A stretch of DNA of 64,000 nt from Buxus sempervirens (lineage: Eukaryota; Streptophyta; Magnoliopsida; Buxales; Buxaceae): assembly GCA_947561395.2 (NCBI GenBank), contig OX387190.1, positions 10,844,858 through 10,908,857 on the forward strand, read 5' to 3'. The translations under genes were made by a program, and so were the position numbers. This document shows, piece after piece, positions 44,901-56,639 of the stretch. The first letter of the stretch is position 1; every line of letters starts with the position of its first letter. Under the pieces are notes generated by a model. It made no database searches, was not told the origin of the DNA, and saw only the letters and a program-made list of their open reading frames with translations.

Positions 44901-45306
44901 TCATGCATGTTGCTACTTGCTGAGATTTTATATCTCATTCTTGCTTTTAAATGTTTTGTTTTTAGGTGATCTTGGAGAGGACGCCTAAGGTTAGTCTGAT
45001 AGTGGGCTTGAAGTGTAGAATATTCAGAAGACAAGAGTAAGATATTGATATAGGTGTTTTTATTTTCGTAGAATAATAGTAGATGATTTAGTAGAGTTTG
45101 AGAGTTAGTTAAATTATAGTTTCCTTTCATTTGATTAATTGATGTAATAGTAAGATATAGATTCTAATGAATAATTTAAGCTTCTTAGCACTCTGATAAC
45201 TCTTAATTCTTTTAGTCTTATCTTTTGAGCTGATTGTGATGTACCAGAAGTTAATGCCTTGATCTGAGTCATGAAAAAAAAAGTGACCCGGATTTAGGGC
45301 GTTACA
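41991..45306 (+). repeat. Tekay-type solo LTR, 3.3 kb
   Basis: The ends are TGTAAAACCCCG and GGGCGTTACA, with perfect TSD TCGAG (41986-41990 and 45307-45311). It splits the C-terminal integrase/3' region of the outer gypsy element. No internal genes. It is longer than the other Tekay-type LTRs mainly through repeats at 44120-44620. It carries GC-rich cassette motifs (43500-43650, CGCTTGAGCGCCCTATTGAT type). Confidence 0.9.
44120..44620 (+). repeat. Array of short repeats and palindromes in solo LTR
   Basis: Repeats of ACCTGCTTGGTAG with AGAGACTTTT or AGAGATGTGT pass into a series of inverted repeats. The strongest is 44233-44279: arms CTCCTGTGG/CCACAGGAG and GATGTAATCA/TGATTACATC with a 5-nt loop and a 4-nt bulge. 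Weaker ones follow (CTCCTGTGGGGGAG with ATCCTACAGGGGAG). Other LTRs of the family lack this exact array. Confidence 0.8.
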
Positions 45307-45368
45307 TCGAGTCTTGATCCTCATCTTCTTCATAGTATGGGGAAAGATTATAGATATTAAAGGTTGCT
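45307..45368 (-). pseudogene. int: Outer gypsy integrase, C-terminal piece
   Basis: Between two solo LTRs, 62 bp of coding sequence remain, reading (minus) NIYNLSPYYEEDEDQD, the end of the integrase C-terminal region. The two flanks, TTGCT (45364-45368) and TCGAG (45307-45311), are each a TSD of one neighbour. A further 33 bp at 41958-41990 continues the same reading to the PPT. Confidence 0.8.
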
Positions 45369-47240
45369 TGTAAGACCTCGAAATTTTCAGAATTTTTAAT
45401 TAAATAAATATCTGTATTTTTAATGTGGTCCTTACTGAAATTGTAATAAATTATATAGGTGATCACATGGATGAGGGAGATCTGGAGTATGATGCAAATC
45501 CAACCGTTGAATCATGAGATATTGGGGTAAGTATAATTTTAAGAGTTATTTAAGTCTTATTGGTTAGTTGTATGGTAGTTGGTAGAGATCAGATGCATGG
45601 GATAGCTTACATTAAAATAGGGTTTCTCTTATTGTAGCATATGCTTAATCGTATACCCTACGTATTATGTCTCTGGCGGTTGAGAAAGGAGAAGGGAGAA
45701 CGAGAGAAGGAGAGTCGTTGTGGGAGTTCCTGTAAGCTTGAAGAAACTTTGTCTTGCTGAAAATAGAGGGACACATCGGATCCAAAGCTAAGGAATAGAA
45801 GAGGAAAAGGAGAGATCACAGTCTTCAATAGATCAAGAGGTAGGTAGCACAGCGTTTAGTCGTTAAATGTTGTTTACTACTATTTTGATCGAATAACATG
45901 ATTTGGAGTATTACATACATGATTTTGGATGTTATTATAGATGATTATAATGTACAGAATAGGTTTATTTGCCTCGAACGCATGTTTCGAGTTTTCTGAA
46001 TTAGCCGCTATTTGACGAGCTCTCGACACGATTGCTTAAGCGATACTATCAAGCGACTCGCCTATATTTTCTATTAAATTGGTCACTCAACACATCGCTT
46101 AAGAGATGGGAATTGAGTGCCAATTCAAAACTTACAAAAAAAAATAGGTCACCGAACTTGATCACTTAAGTGCCCATGTTGTTTTTTTGATTTAGCCTTA
46201 AAAACATGATCACCCAACCATTTTGCTTGAGCGCGAGGGTTGAGCGATCAATATAGATTTCTGAACTTCTGAGTTTTTAGAAACATTACATAATAAAATG
46301 ATTTCTAAAGGTATTAAACCTTTGTACCAACAAATATTATGTGTTTACAAACAGTTCTCACTGACCATTTGATTAAAAATTATTTAATAAAGATTTTGGG
46401 TACGTTTTACTAAAGTATGTCATATTTTGGTTATAAATGGATTTTTGGATTTCCAAACTTGATTTGAGATGAACGGGATAAATTTTACTCTGTATAAGTA
46501 AATATTTAAAATGTTTTGGGTACTGGAAATTGTTAGAAAAACTTTACACCAGATTTAGTATATTGAGTTATTTCTTGGATAGTATATAAGTTTTGGAAAA
46601 CCCTATATGCCACTAAGCACTATTTCTAAATTGCTTTGATCTTGAGTGAGTTATTACTATTTGTGTCTAGTGGTTATAGCTACGTATGGATCCATAGGGT
46701 TAAGCTAGAGAGTGAAGAGGTTTTTCTTTGGTTGGATACTGCAAGTTTGTGCTCGTGCTTCCTTTGCAAGTTAGTTTGCATTGGAGGGTCTTCATGTACA
46801 ATAGGGTCTCATTTCATATACCAGTTGCTGGTGACTTACCATGTATGTGTTGATTAGCGACCATCCCTATGCTCAAATTTACTTGGCTGCATGCTTGGGT
46901 AGTACATGCCGAATTCCATATTTCAGATATCGTTGCTGATACGTGAGTTTCTTACGCAATAAGTCGATGTCTAGGCCCCATATTTCAGATTCTAATTGCT
47001 GGTATGAGGGTTATGATTACTAGCTTCGCTCATAAATCGCATGGTGGTGTAGTGAATGGTGAGCTTTTTTTCAAATGCTTGCTTTTCTTCATGAGTCCAA
47101 CAATGATATGTGATGGTTGAGTTCGGCATTGCTTATTGCATCTTGAGATATGTGGTTGACGTTTCATATACAATGATTAATTTGACTCACGTGTTGAGAC
47201 TAATATTGATGGGAATGTTACAGTGATTTTGATAGCCGAC

Positions 47241-49620
47241 TATAATGCCCCGGATCCAGGCTTATTTAAACACATAAACCCAAATCTGGTTCGTTTGGGA
47301 AAATGGCCCAAAACAACTAAACAATTTCATTTATTATATCAGAGTGCGGAAATATAAACAACTTTCAGAAAGCGCGGAATTAAACAACCAAAATAATCTA
47401 TTATCATTTCATTAAAAAAGTCTAGAAAGAGTTCAACTAAATTACATCCACCAAAGGTGTGGAATAAAGATACTAATAATCCATCAAAATCCTCAAATAA
47501 AATACTAAAGTTAATTCCTAAGAAAATGAATCTAAATATCTCTCCATGTCCTCATGGACCTACACAGGAATGAAATAGTCTTCTTCCTGGTGATCACAAT
47601 AATCCTCCGGAGTTTCTACCCTAGCAACGTCTTCTCCAGGAATATCTGAAAACAAAATCGATAAAACAATAATGTGACAAACAACATCTCGTAAGCAGTC
47701 ATGCAAATATTTGAACACAATAAAATATGCATCGCATAATCCGAATAATCACAATAAGAATCAAAACAACAATGAAATACAATTTGTCCACCTCATGGGA
47801 CTCATGAAATAGTATACCAGAAAAAGAGAGTAGACATGTGCCAATATGCTACCTAACCGAATTACGATGGACCAGCCGCCTTGCAGTCTGGCTATTCAAT
47901 ACCAACGGAAGAATCCAACCATGAATTAACATGTACGGCCCAACCAATCCAGGAGTGGGTAACGTAGCGACCGACCAATCCAGGAACAGTACCATCCTCG
48001 AGATGATGGAATGCCTCAGACACAGAATTCAAACCCCTCTAATACACATTTCACTTACTAACTATTCTATGGATCCATATAACTACTAAGCCCACTCAAC
48101 AGTGAGAAAAACCAACTAGGGTTATGGACATACTTCTCAATAACACCCACCAAATATAGAACTTTATCTGTATCACCAAATCCGCCCATGCGGGAAACAA
48201 TAAATCAGGCACCAGCCTTGTCACAACAGTGACCCAAAACCAAAACAGAATGCACCAAGTCATATGTCCAAAACTACAGGTTTCAACGAGCCAATATGTC
48301 CCGAATGTGTATCGATTCCATCAATTCACAAAATACCTTCATATCACCCAAATACAGGTGTATGAACTCACAAAACCATCCTTGGTTAAAAGTAAAATCT
48401 TTTGGAACAATGGAATCAAGTAAAAGTGCCTCTTTAGAAACATCTACCCAAAATCTTTATAAAATTGAATTTTAAACATCCTCCAGTGCAAACACTTCCC
48501 AAATACCCCAATCTTGATGATACATAGGTTAAAATTAGATAAAAACACTTCCGTAGTGAAAACTAGGTTGAAAAGTCAATTTCAAAAAATCTAACAGACT
48601 GGTCGCTCGAGCGGCCAAGGGAGCTCGATCGGCCTTACAAAATAGGTTATTTCAGGGTAGGTCTCTCGAGCGACTGTTTTAACGACAGTTCAATCTGGGT
48701 AAAATTGCTCTCTGGTTTTGGAATAAATACATAAGGCGCTCGAGCGACTGCTCAGGTGACCCGATACGTGAAAAATCCCTAACTTTGCGAAATTCAATAA
48801 AAATTACACAACTCAATATTCAATGCATCAAAAACATTATAAATCATTCTAAAATACTTTATAAACATGCTAGAACAATTCCCAACAATTAAAACATTAT
48901 AAATAACAAAACCAACGTATCAAAACACCGAATAACCATATATATCGTCTAAACACGAATTTGGATTTTATGCAAGCGTCAAGGGACTACTTACCTGGTT
49001 CTAAGAACTTAAATCCTTCCTAAAGCACTGCTAGATCACTCCTAAGAATGCCAAACGTGCCCAGCAAGCCTCGATCACTTCTGAGTTTTTGTGCACAAAA
49101 ATTCTCTCTCTTCCTTCTCTAGGTTGGCTCCAACAGGTTGTTTTAAGGTTTGGTTTGATCACAAGAAGCTAAGAGAAGAATATGAGAAGAACACCTAAAG
49201 TGGACGGCTGCTCTTCTTTGGGTTTGAACGTGAGTTGTCCATGCATAATTAAGTTTTGTTTATTAATTTGTTCCCTATTACTTATTTGCCCTCCTTCTTG
49301 AAGCCAAACCATTAAACCCAACTAATCCTTAAAACAAACCAATTCTTTGGGTCAACCCACTTCCTTAGGGTTTGACCCACTCTTTTTTTTATTTTCTTTG
49401 ATTATAATATAATTAATTCTTACTAATATAAACCATAGCAACAATAATTATTATATTAAAATAATACCTAGTCCATGATCATGAACTCACCTTATATAGG
49501 CTCTCCTATCATCTCCGGTTCATCTTGAACTCCTCCAGGTTGAACCAAAATTTCATCTCCTGCATATTATTAACCAATTAGTCTATTGATTTATTTATTA
49601 CTAAAATCTGGGATTTTACA
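47241..49620 (-). repeat. 3' LTR of the Tekay-like element
   Basis: The 2,380-bp LTR pairs with 56640-59040. The left end reads TATAATGCCCC, so the terminal TG..CA has a G-to-A change against TGTAACGCCCC in the partner. A TATA-like CTATATAAG (minus) lies at about 49492-49500. The GC-rich palindromic motif CGCTCGAGCG lies at 48600-48765. The ORF at 48229-48423 recurs unchanged in the other LTR and is not a gene. Confidence 0.94.
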
Positions 49621-49633
49621 TTCTTCCCCCTAC
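49621..49633 (-). other. Polypurine tract of the Tekay-like element
   Basis: The minus strand reads GTAGGGGGAAGAA directly before the LTR start TGTAAAATCCC. Confidence 0.88.
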
Positions 49634-49639
49634 AAACAA

Positions 49640-50814
49640 ATTTCGTCTTCGAAATTTTTACCTCTAGATTCCTCAAATAAGGACGGGTACTTCTTCTTCA
49701 TTTTAGATTCCAACTCCCAAGTGGCTTTTTCCACTGTATGACTCTGTCACAGCACTTTTACAAGTGGAATCACTTTAGCATGAAGGATCTGCTCACATCT
49801 GTCTAATATCTGCACCGAATGCTCTTTATAAGTCAAATCCTCACGTATGACCAAAGGCTCGTGGTTAATGATATGACTAGGGTCATGCATATATCGCCTT
49901 AGCATTGAAACATGGAATACGTCGTGAACTGCTCCAATTGATGATAGTAATGCTAAGCGGTATGCCACAGGTCCTACTGCACCAATAATCTCAAAAGGTC
50001 TTACAAATCTGGGGGAAAGCTTTCCTTTCTTGCTGAATGTTCTTATACCACCAAAAGGAGATATCTTGATAAATACCTTATCCCCAATCTCAAATTTCAG
50101 GTCTCGCCACCCAGTATTCGCATAACTCTTTTGGTGACTTTGAGCTACCAATAATCTCTGCTTGATTAACTTCACCAAATCTACACTGTCCTGCACATAC
50201 TGAGGTCCTAATAGCTGCCTCTCACCCACTTCTTTCCAACAAACTGGTGATCTACATGCTTTTCCATATAATGCCTTATATGGTGCCATCTGAATGCTTG
50301 CCTGATAACTGTTATTGTAGGCAAACTTAACCAAAGGAAGGTGCTTACTCCAATTACCTCCCCAATCAAGAACACAACATCGTAACATATCCTCAAGTGT
50401 TTGAATGGTCCTCTCTGACTGCCCATCTGTCTGTGGGTGGTAACTAGTGCTAAACTTCAACTCTATACCCATGGCTTTCTGGAAAGACTCCCAGAATTGA
50501 GATGTGAATCTAGGATCACGATCTAAAACAATTGATACTAGCACCCCATGCAATCTCACTATCTTTTTCACATGCAGCTATACTAATGCATTAAGCGGTT
50601 GGTTCATCCTGATAGGTAAAAAGTGAGCTGACTTAGTCAAACGGTCCACAATCACCCATATAGCATCCTGCCACTTTGGAAAAAAAGGTAATCCACTCAC
50701 AAAATCTATGGTGATGTGCTCCCATTTCCATTCTGGAATAGGAAGAGGTTGAAGCAACCCAGCTGGTCTCATGTGCTCTGCCTTAACCCGCTGACACACT
50801 AAGCACTTAGCCAC
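49640..50814 (-). pseudogene. int: Integrase of the Tekay-like element with chromodomain remnant
   Basis: An N-terminal piece (50578-50814) has CLVCQRVKAEH and WEHITIDFVSGLP (first Asp) with DRLTKSAHF. After an in-frame TAG just upstream of 50571 comes the rest of the core: [10 protein letters not shown] (second Asp) and [14 protein letters not shown] (Glu). The C-terminal GPY/F module follows ([20 protein letters not shown], with [13 protein letters not shown]). The frame ends at TGA 49747 where a Trp is expected; beyond it the same frame reads ATWELESKMKKKYP, the end of a chromodomain. This architecture places the element among chromoviruses of the Tekay/Del type. Confidence 0.9.
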
Positions 50815-51654
50815 CTATTCTGCTATATCCTTCTTCATTCCTAACCACCAATACACTACCCTCAAGTTTCTATACATCTTCGTGCTTCCGGGATGCACTG
50901 TATACTTTGATATGTGAGCCTCTGCCATAATCACTACCTTAACATCCTCATCAATTGGTATACAAATGCGACCCTGATATCTCAATAATCCATCCCTACC
51001 AGTAAAGTCTCTGACGGTTTCAGAACCCTCACTCAACAATCTCCTGATAGTAATCAACTCCGGATCTGTCAACTGACTCACCCTAATCCTCTGAATCAAG
51101 TTAGGCTTTACCTGAACTCTGGCTACTTGGATAACTCCATCCTGAGGTAAACAAAACTCTCCCTGCCAATCACGAATAACATCTATAAGGCTGCACTGAC
51201 TAATCATAAAAGTAGCTAAAGTAGCAATGGAAGTCACCTCAGTAGCGCCTTTACGACTTAAAGCATCTGCGACTACATTCGCCTTACCTGGATGGTATTG
51301 CAGTGTAAATTTGAAATCCTTCAATAAATCCATCCATCTTCTCTGCCTCATGTTGAGATCTCTTTGGGAAAATATGTATTTCAAACTCTTATGATCTGAA
51401 AAAATCTCAAACTCAACCCCGTATAGGTAATGCTTCCATATCTTCAATGCGAAGACTATGGCTGCCAAGTCCAAGTCTTGGGTGGGGTAATTCTTCTCAT
51501 GAGGTTTTAATAAACGGGAAGAATATGCTACAACTCGACCTTGCTGCATCAGCACACAACCCAAACCAATCCTGGATGCATCACAATAGACAGCGAAAGG
51601 CTCATCCATGGATGGTACAATCAACACTGGGGTCGTGGTAAACCTCTGCTTCAA
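50815..51654 (-). pseudogene. RNase H and integrase zinc-binding region (Tekay-like)
   Basis: The RNase H has YCDAS (D25), [18 protein letters not shown] (D87) and ADALSR (D130). The second acidic residue, usually Glu in LELAAI, is Asp at 62 here. The integrase HHCC region follows with [20 protein letters not shown]. The frame is closed by TAG at 50815-50817 inside the zinc-binding region and by a TAG/TAA-type stop at 51655-51657 on the upstream side. It is the same frame as the integrase piece. Confidence 0.88.
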
Positions 51655-51657
51655 CTG

Positions 51658-52339
51658 CTAAAAACTCTGCTCACATTTGTCATCACACTTAAATGGAACT
51701 GCTTTCTTGGTTAAATTGGACAACGGTGATGCAATCTTAGAAAAACCTTCAATGAATCGATGGTAATAACCAGCCATGCCAAGGAAACTACGGATCTCTG
51801 TCACTGTGGTAGGTCTAGGCCAATCTGAAACTGCCTGGACTTTGGTGGGGTCCACTGATCTACATTAACGAAAACTGGCATTTACTAAACTTGGCATATA
51901 ACCGATGGTCTCTCAACGTATGGAGTATTATTCTCAAATGACCAACATGCGCCTCCTGAGTCTTTGAGTATACCAAAATATCATCAATGAATACCAACAC
52001 AAAGTTATCCAGATACTGGTGAAAGACTCGATTCATGATATCCATGAAAATTGCGAGGGCATTAGTCAACCCAAAAGGCATGACTAGAAACTCATAGTGC
52101 CCATACCGAGTCTGAAATGCTGTCTTCTCTATATCTTCTTCAGCCACTCTTAACTGATGATAGCCTGATCTCAAATCAATCTTGGAAAACCAAGATGCGC
52201 CTCTCAATTGATTAAACAAGTCATCGATCCTAGGCAAAAGGTACTTGTTCTTAACCGTGACTTGGTTAAGTTGCCTATAATCAATGCACATGCGCATACT
52301 TCCATCCTTCTTTGGCACAAAAAAACTAGTGCACCCCAT
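51658..52339 (-). pseudogene. Reverse transcriptase of the Tekay-like element
   Basis: The main piece (51860-52339) contains [29 protein letters not shown] (52-64), MPFGLTNA and the catalytic FIDD (117-120). It is shifted one base relative to the protease upstream. At 51860 the frame ends after KCQFSLM; a small deletion has removed the usual FLGHVVS segment, and the next piece (51658-51855), back in the protease frame, reads DPTKVQAVSDWPRP and FLGMAGYYHRFI. Confidence 0.9.
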
Positions 52340-53187
52340 GGTGACAAACTAGGTTTGATAAATCCCTTCTCCAGAAGCTCATATATCTGTTTCTTTAATT
52401 CATCTTGCTCAAGTTTTTCCAACCTGTAAGGTGGCTTGGACACAGGAGCCGTACCAGGCTGAAGCTGGATTCTAAAATCAACAGTTCTAGCGAGTGGTAA
52501 TCCTAGCAGATTATCCGGAAATACATCTGCGAACTCAAATACCACTGGCACATTAGAAAGGTCAATTGTGTCACTTCTGGTCTCTTCTATTGCCACTGAA
52601 GCAACTAACCCAATCCGACTATCCAATCCTTCATAGATAAAGCAATAAGTCGGCTGCTCAGGCATACTAACTATAACTGTCCCCTTATGACAGTCAATAG
52701 TGACATATTGTCTAAATAACCAGTCTATCCCCAATATCACATCATATACTCTGAACTCCAGCTTAATCAAATCCCCGGGTAACTCTACTCGACCCATCCT
52801 GATCATACAGTCTCTATATACAATTTGGACCCTAGTGGTCTTTCCCAAAGGTGTGTGCACAGATAAAGACGAATCCAAAGCAATAGTTAACAATCCAATA
52901 CGATGTGCACATGTAGGTATGATAAAGGATCTAGATGCTCCAAAATCAAATAAACATACAGCAGATCTACCACAAATAAATAATATACCTCCAACAAGCT
53001 CAGGTGCTCCATACTCCTCCTCATGAGCCTCTATTGCATTCACTTTGATTGCCTTGGGTGCTACACCCCGGCCATGAGGTCCTGACCTGCCCTGTGGTTT
53101 CTGTCCCACAGCTGCCTTAGGTGCCAAATAAGTCTGCGTCCGAGTCAGCACACCCAACTGCTGTAATCCCATAGGAGACCGGGCCAT
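52340..53187 (-). pseudogene. Aspartic protease and pre-RT region (Tekay-like)
   Basis: The ORF 52204-53187 carries VCLFDFGASRSFI, in which the DSG triad reads D81-F82-G83. Ser to Phe here probably kills the enzyme. ILGIDWL, the second conserved protease motif, follows. Then come the pre-RT motifs LPLARTVDFRIQLQPGTAP and SKPPYRL, and [16 protein letters not shown] before the frameshift near 52330 into the RT frame. Confidence 0.87.
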
Positions 53188-53965
53188 CTGTAGGCTCTGA
53201 TAGGTTGTAGGGTAAGTACACTTCGTGATGTGGTGTCCAAACTTCCTACATCTAAAGCACGCTCCATAAGATGCAAAACATGGTCCTGGGATATGGAACC
53301 TCTCACACTGTTGGCATCTGAAAGGTCCAGGTCTGTAAATCTGCTCACCACCGGGTCTGCTGCTATGACCCTCAATCTTTGGCTTCTTGACTACTTGAGC
53401 CGACTTCCTCTATGGAAACCTGAGTCTACCCTGATTCAGTTTCTTCTCATCAATTAGGCGCTCTACTCTTTCAGCTTGGCGAACTAACTCTGAATAACTG
53501 GGGCACTTAACCACTGATACTCGGTCCTTAATCTCGGTCCTCAGTCCCCTCTCAATGTGTTCCTGCAGATCTGTCTCACAAGTAACCATTTGCGGGGCAA
53601 AACGGGCCAGCTCGTCAAAACGGGCCTCATATTGCAATACTGACATTCCTCCCTAAGTGATGTACATGAACTCTCTCGCCTTCTGACGGCGTAACTCAGC
53701 AATAAAGTAGCGCTCAAAGAAGATTTCCCTGAATCTTCCCCAGGAAGTTTGCGCCTCCTGTTCAGTCCTCCTTTTCACCGAACACCACCAATGGACGACC
53801 TCTCCTTCAAACATGAAAGTGGCCAGCCGAACACGACGGTCCTCCGGGCACTCCATGCCATCAAGTATCTACTCTATCCTCAGCATCCATCTTTCAGCCT
53901 GCATAGGATCTGCTTGACCTCCAAAAGACAGGGGTCCCATCTTACGGAACCTCTCTAGTTCCCGT
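53188..53965 (-). pseudogene. gag: gag C-terminal part with CCHC knuckle (Tekay-like)
   Basis: On the minus strand, from the insertion point at 53965, the fragment has GPLSFGGQADPMQAERWM, then VRLATFMFEGEVVHWW and FREIFFERYF (Retrotrans_gag), with TAG-type stops closing 53653 and 53410. The piece 53410-53646 has YEARFDELARFAPQ. Further on, in the frame of protease, is the knuckle CFRCRKFGHHITKC (C-X2-C-X4-H-X4-C, about 53215-53260). All pieces are in one frame, consistent with a single gag-pol ORF. Confidence 0.87.
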
Positions 53966-56231
53966 TGTGAGACACGGGAAAAAATCACTGGAATGATCAT
54001 CCCTCCGTCAACACACGGGGCTCAATGTAAAAATTGGGAGAGTCGCCACCATTCAGAATTTTGGGGTGAGAATGAACACCAAAAGATTCAAAAATAATCA
54101 AAAAGGGTTAAAAAGCAAATTCTAGGGTAAAAATAGCCCTACTTGAAAATCAAATCCAGAGATGGGTAAGGGGATTAGATTATGAACGGGGGAAGGTGTT
54201 AGGCACCCCCATTCACTCACACAAGGTGGTTGCCAAGTGCTATTCATGCTAAAAGAAAATAGAAAGCTTGCTAAAAAATCATGAAAACCTTGAAAAAGGA
54301 CAAATATATGATATCTTCACATGAAAATCCAAATGAATTCCAGATCTTCTCTTATGTTAATATCACTTCTGGAATATCATAAAAGATGGAAATCAAAGCA
54401 AAAGTTGTTCAAAACCAAGTTGAGGCAAATTCGGAGAATTCGGTAAAAGTAATGCCATTTGTCTGGAAATCATTCAAATCCAATTTTAAATCAAATCAAA
54501 CCAAATCCATTTGAAATACTATGGTAAATAATAGGCTCATGCAAAATTTCAAGTAATTCCGGGTGAAAACCTAGGAGTTATGTTCCTTGTAAGTTGCTGC
54601 TGGGGATGATTAAAAGTAACAAGTAAGCAACTTTGGAAAATCACCTAGAAAAATCTACTCCATAGAAATCCGTGAAATTTGGTGTCAATGAAGTCTGTAT
54701 GGCCATCTTTCAAAGGAAACTAGCCTCATACAAAAACTCATTCGGATGTGAAATCAATTGGATTTAAAACGAACACATGGCGCTCCGTCGAAGTGACAAG
54801 TTCTGTATTTGAACCTGAACTGTCCAATCAACTTCGACAGAGAGGTGTCAAAAATCCGCTTGATAGAAATTAATGAAATTTGGTGGACATAAACTAGACA
54901 GCCTCACCTTTCCCATGGTTCTGGAATCACTCCAAAATTCATCCGGACAATGAAGTTATGAGTCTCCGAAGTCGGGGTACAGTTGCTGTCAAGTTAAGCC
55001 CTTTTTGAGTAAAACCAATGTAAAAATGTGACAAAGTGTGTGCAATTCGTGCAAGATGAACACAAAACCTTTAAAAATCATCCAAAGACATTCTAGAATT
55101 GATTGAGGCCATTTATTTGAGATTTATTACAATGAATGTAATAAATCCCCAAATGTGAGCCTATCCCGCCAAAATAGTGATATGTATGTGCAAGTGTGAA
55201 AAACCAAACAAGATCAATAGCATGCATACATATTCATCAAAATAAGGTTCTAAAACAGCCTAGGGTTCCGTTCCATTATCGTTTCCCTCTGTTCTCTCTC
55301 CCCGTTAAACATGGTTCTTCAAGATAATCAAGGGTACTTTGAATATGAAACGGTTTACAATCAATCAAAAGGCTTTATGCTAAATAGGTTCTAGTACTAA
55401 GGTCAATCCCCAGTCTCGTTTCTCCTAGATCCCGACTTCACGTTTTACGGCTAGGGGGAGTCTCGAGATACTTTGAGCCAGGGAAGGATTTTCACACACA
55501 AAGAAGGCCTTACTCTACAGAAAGGTAGAAGAAGAGATCTAGATCTAGAAATGTAAAGACAGAAAATAAAATAAAAGTTTGAGGCTTACCTAGATTCTGG
55601 AAGCACTTCCGCAGCGGTTTCCTTCTTCTCTTGGAGTTCTTCTTGGTGAGAATTCAAAACAAGAGTTAATCGCCATTTGCTTAAGGAGGAGCCTTCTATT
55701 TATAGGCAAAGGTTAGGGTTAGGGTTGGTGAGAATGGTAGACACAACATAATGTCTATAGCCCACCAACCTTAACCCTAAGGCCATTTCCGAGATTTCCA
55801 CTCATTTAATGAGGGATATGATGGTAAAAGTGAAAAGCTCTCGAAAAACCCTAATTTTGAGCAAAACTTATATATCCGGTATATCAGGCCGGAAAAAAGG
55901 TTCAATATGTTAAAACCAAAGTGTTCGCCAAGATTTAAAATCTCAAAAAATTCTTTTATGCAATAACATGGCTAAAAACCTGATTACCGAGAAAAATTAT
56001 CTTGAAATCTAGCTTTAAAAAATATTTCATTTTCTGGGGTCAAAAGTCAACAAAATTCAACCGGAAAAAGCTTGACTTTGCACAAAAGATTGAATTCGGG
56101 CCTTTTCCTTTTCCGTTTTGGATTCAAATGGGTTAAGTATCTCAAACCCAATGCAAAGAATTGAAAATTCCAATAAAATATTTCTCTCCTTCAAAATTTA
56201 TCAAAAATCGTGCAATTTTGGGGTGTCTACA
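53966..56231 (-). repeat. Tat-type solo LTR inside the Tekay gag
   Basis: The minus strand starts TGTAGACACCCC (56231) and ends GTCTCACA (53966); TSD CCCGT at 53961-53965 and 56232-56236. It is homologous to the LTRs of the nested Tat element (4742-7243) from 53966 to about 55893, with only one unit of the 157-bp duplication. Beyond 55893 the sequence is different: the hairpin cassette is reduced to one fragment (55869-55893) and about 340 bp of unrelated sequence, instead of about 100 bp, lead to the LTR end. Confidence 0.92.
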
Positions 56232-56478
56232 CCCGTGCACCGTAGTCGTCAACACGATCTCTCCTCGGGGCTCTCTCATCCCCTCAGTTCCTTTCCGATT
56301 TGCCAATCAAATCGGTCACAGCCCCAATAGCAGGTGGTGGAGGTGGAATAGGCTGCTCCACAGCTGGAGGGTCCGCATACAGGTTTGCTTGTAGGGCCAC
56401 AAATGGCTCTAGTTCCTCAGCTGGTATCATCCTAGGAACGGATGCTGCTCTACCTCTGCCTCTTGATCTAGTGTTCAT
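56232..56478 (-). pseudogene. gag: gag N-terminal part (Tekay-like)
   Basis: The ATG at 56476-56478 opens MNTRSRGRGRAASVPRM and a proline-rich stretch. TGA at 56284-56286 interrupts the frame. The same frame continues to the TSD next to the Tat solo LTR and resumes on its other side at 53965. An upstream in-frame ATG (MFVFLQ) is less likely as the start. Confidence 0.82.
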
Positions 56479-56617
56479 GATGAAGATCAACTGCAAAAAC
56501 ACAAACACTTAATTAAGCAAAAAGGATCTCTCATCCTAGAAAATCAATTAAGGTACTATCTAACGTATCACACATCCCCCAATTCCTTGCCTAAAGGTCA
56601 GCTACCTAGGTTAGGAT

Positions 56618-56635
56618 CCTATTGCTCAGATACCA
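56618..56635 (-). other. Primer-binding site, initiator tRNA-Met type
   Basis: The minus strand reads TGGTATCTGAGCAAT, four bases after the LTR end. It matches the usual TGGTATCAGAGC site of Tekay elements with one change. Confidence 0.8.
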
Positions 56636-56639
56636 TCTT

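Noticed and set aside
48229-48423. Small conserved protein, with an identical copy at 57648-57842
   Set aside because: The identity comes from lying in the conserved centre of paired LTRs; flanking non-coding bases are equally identical.
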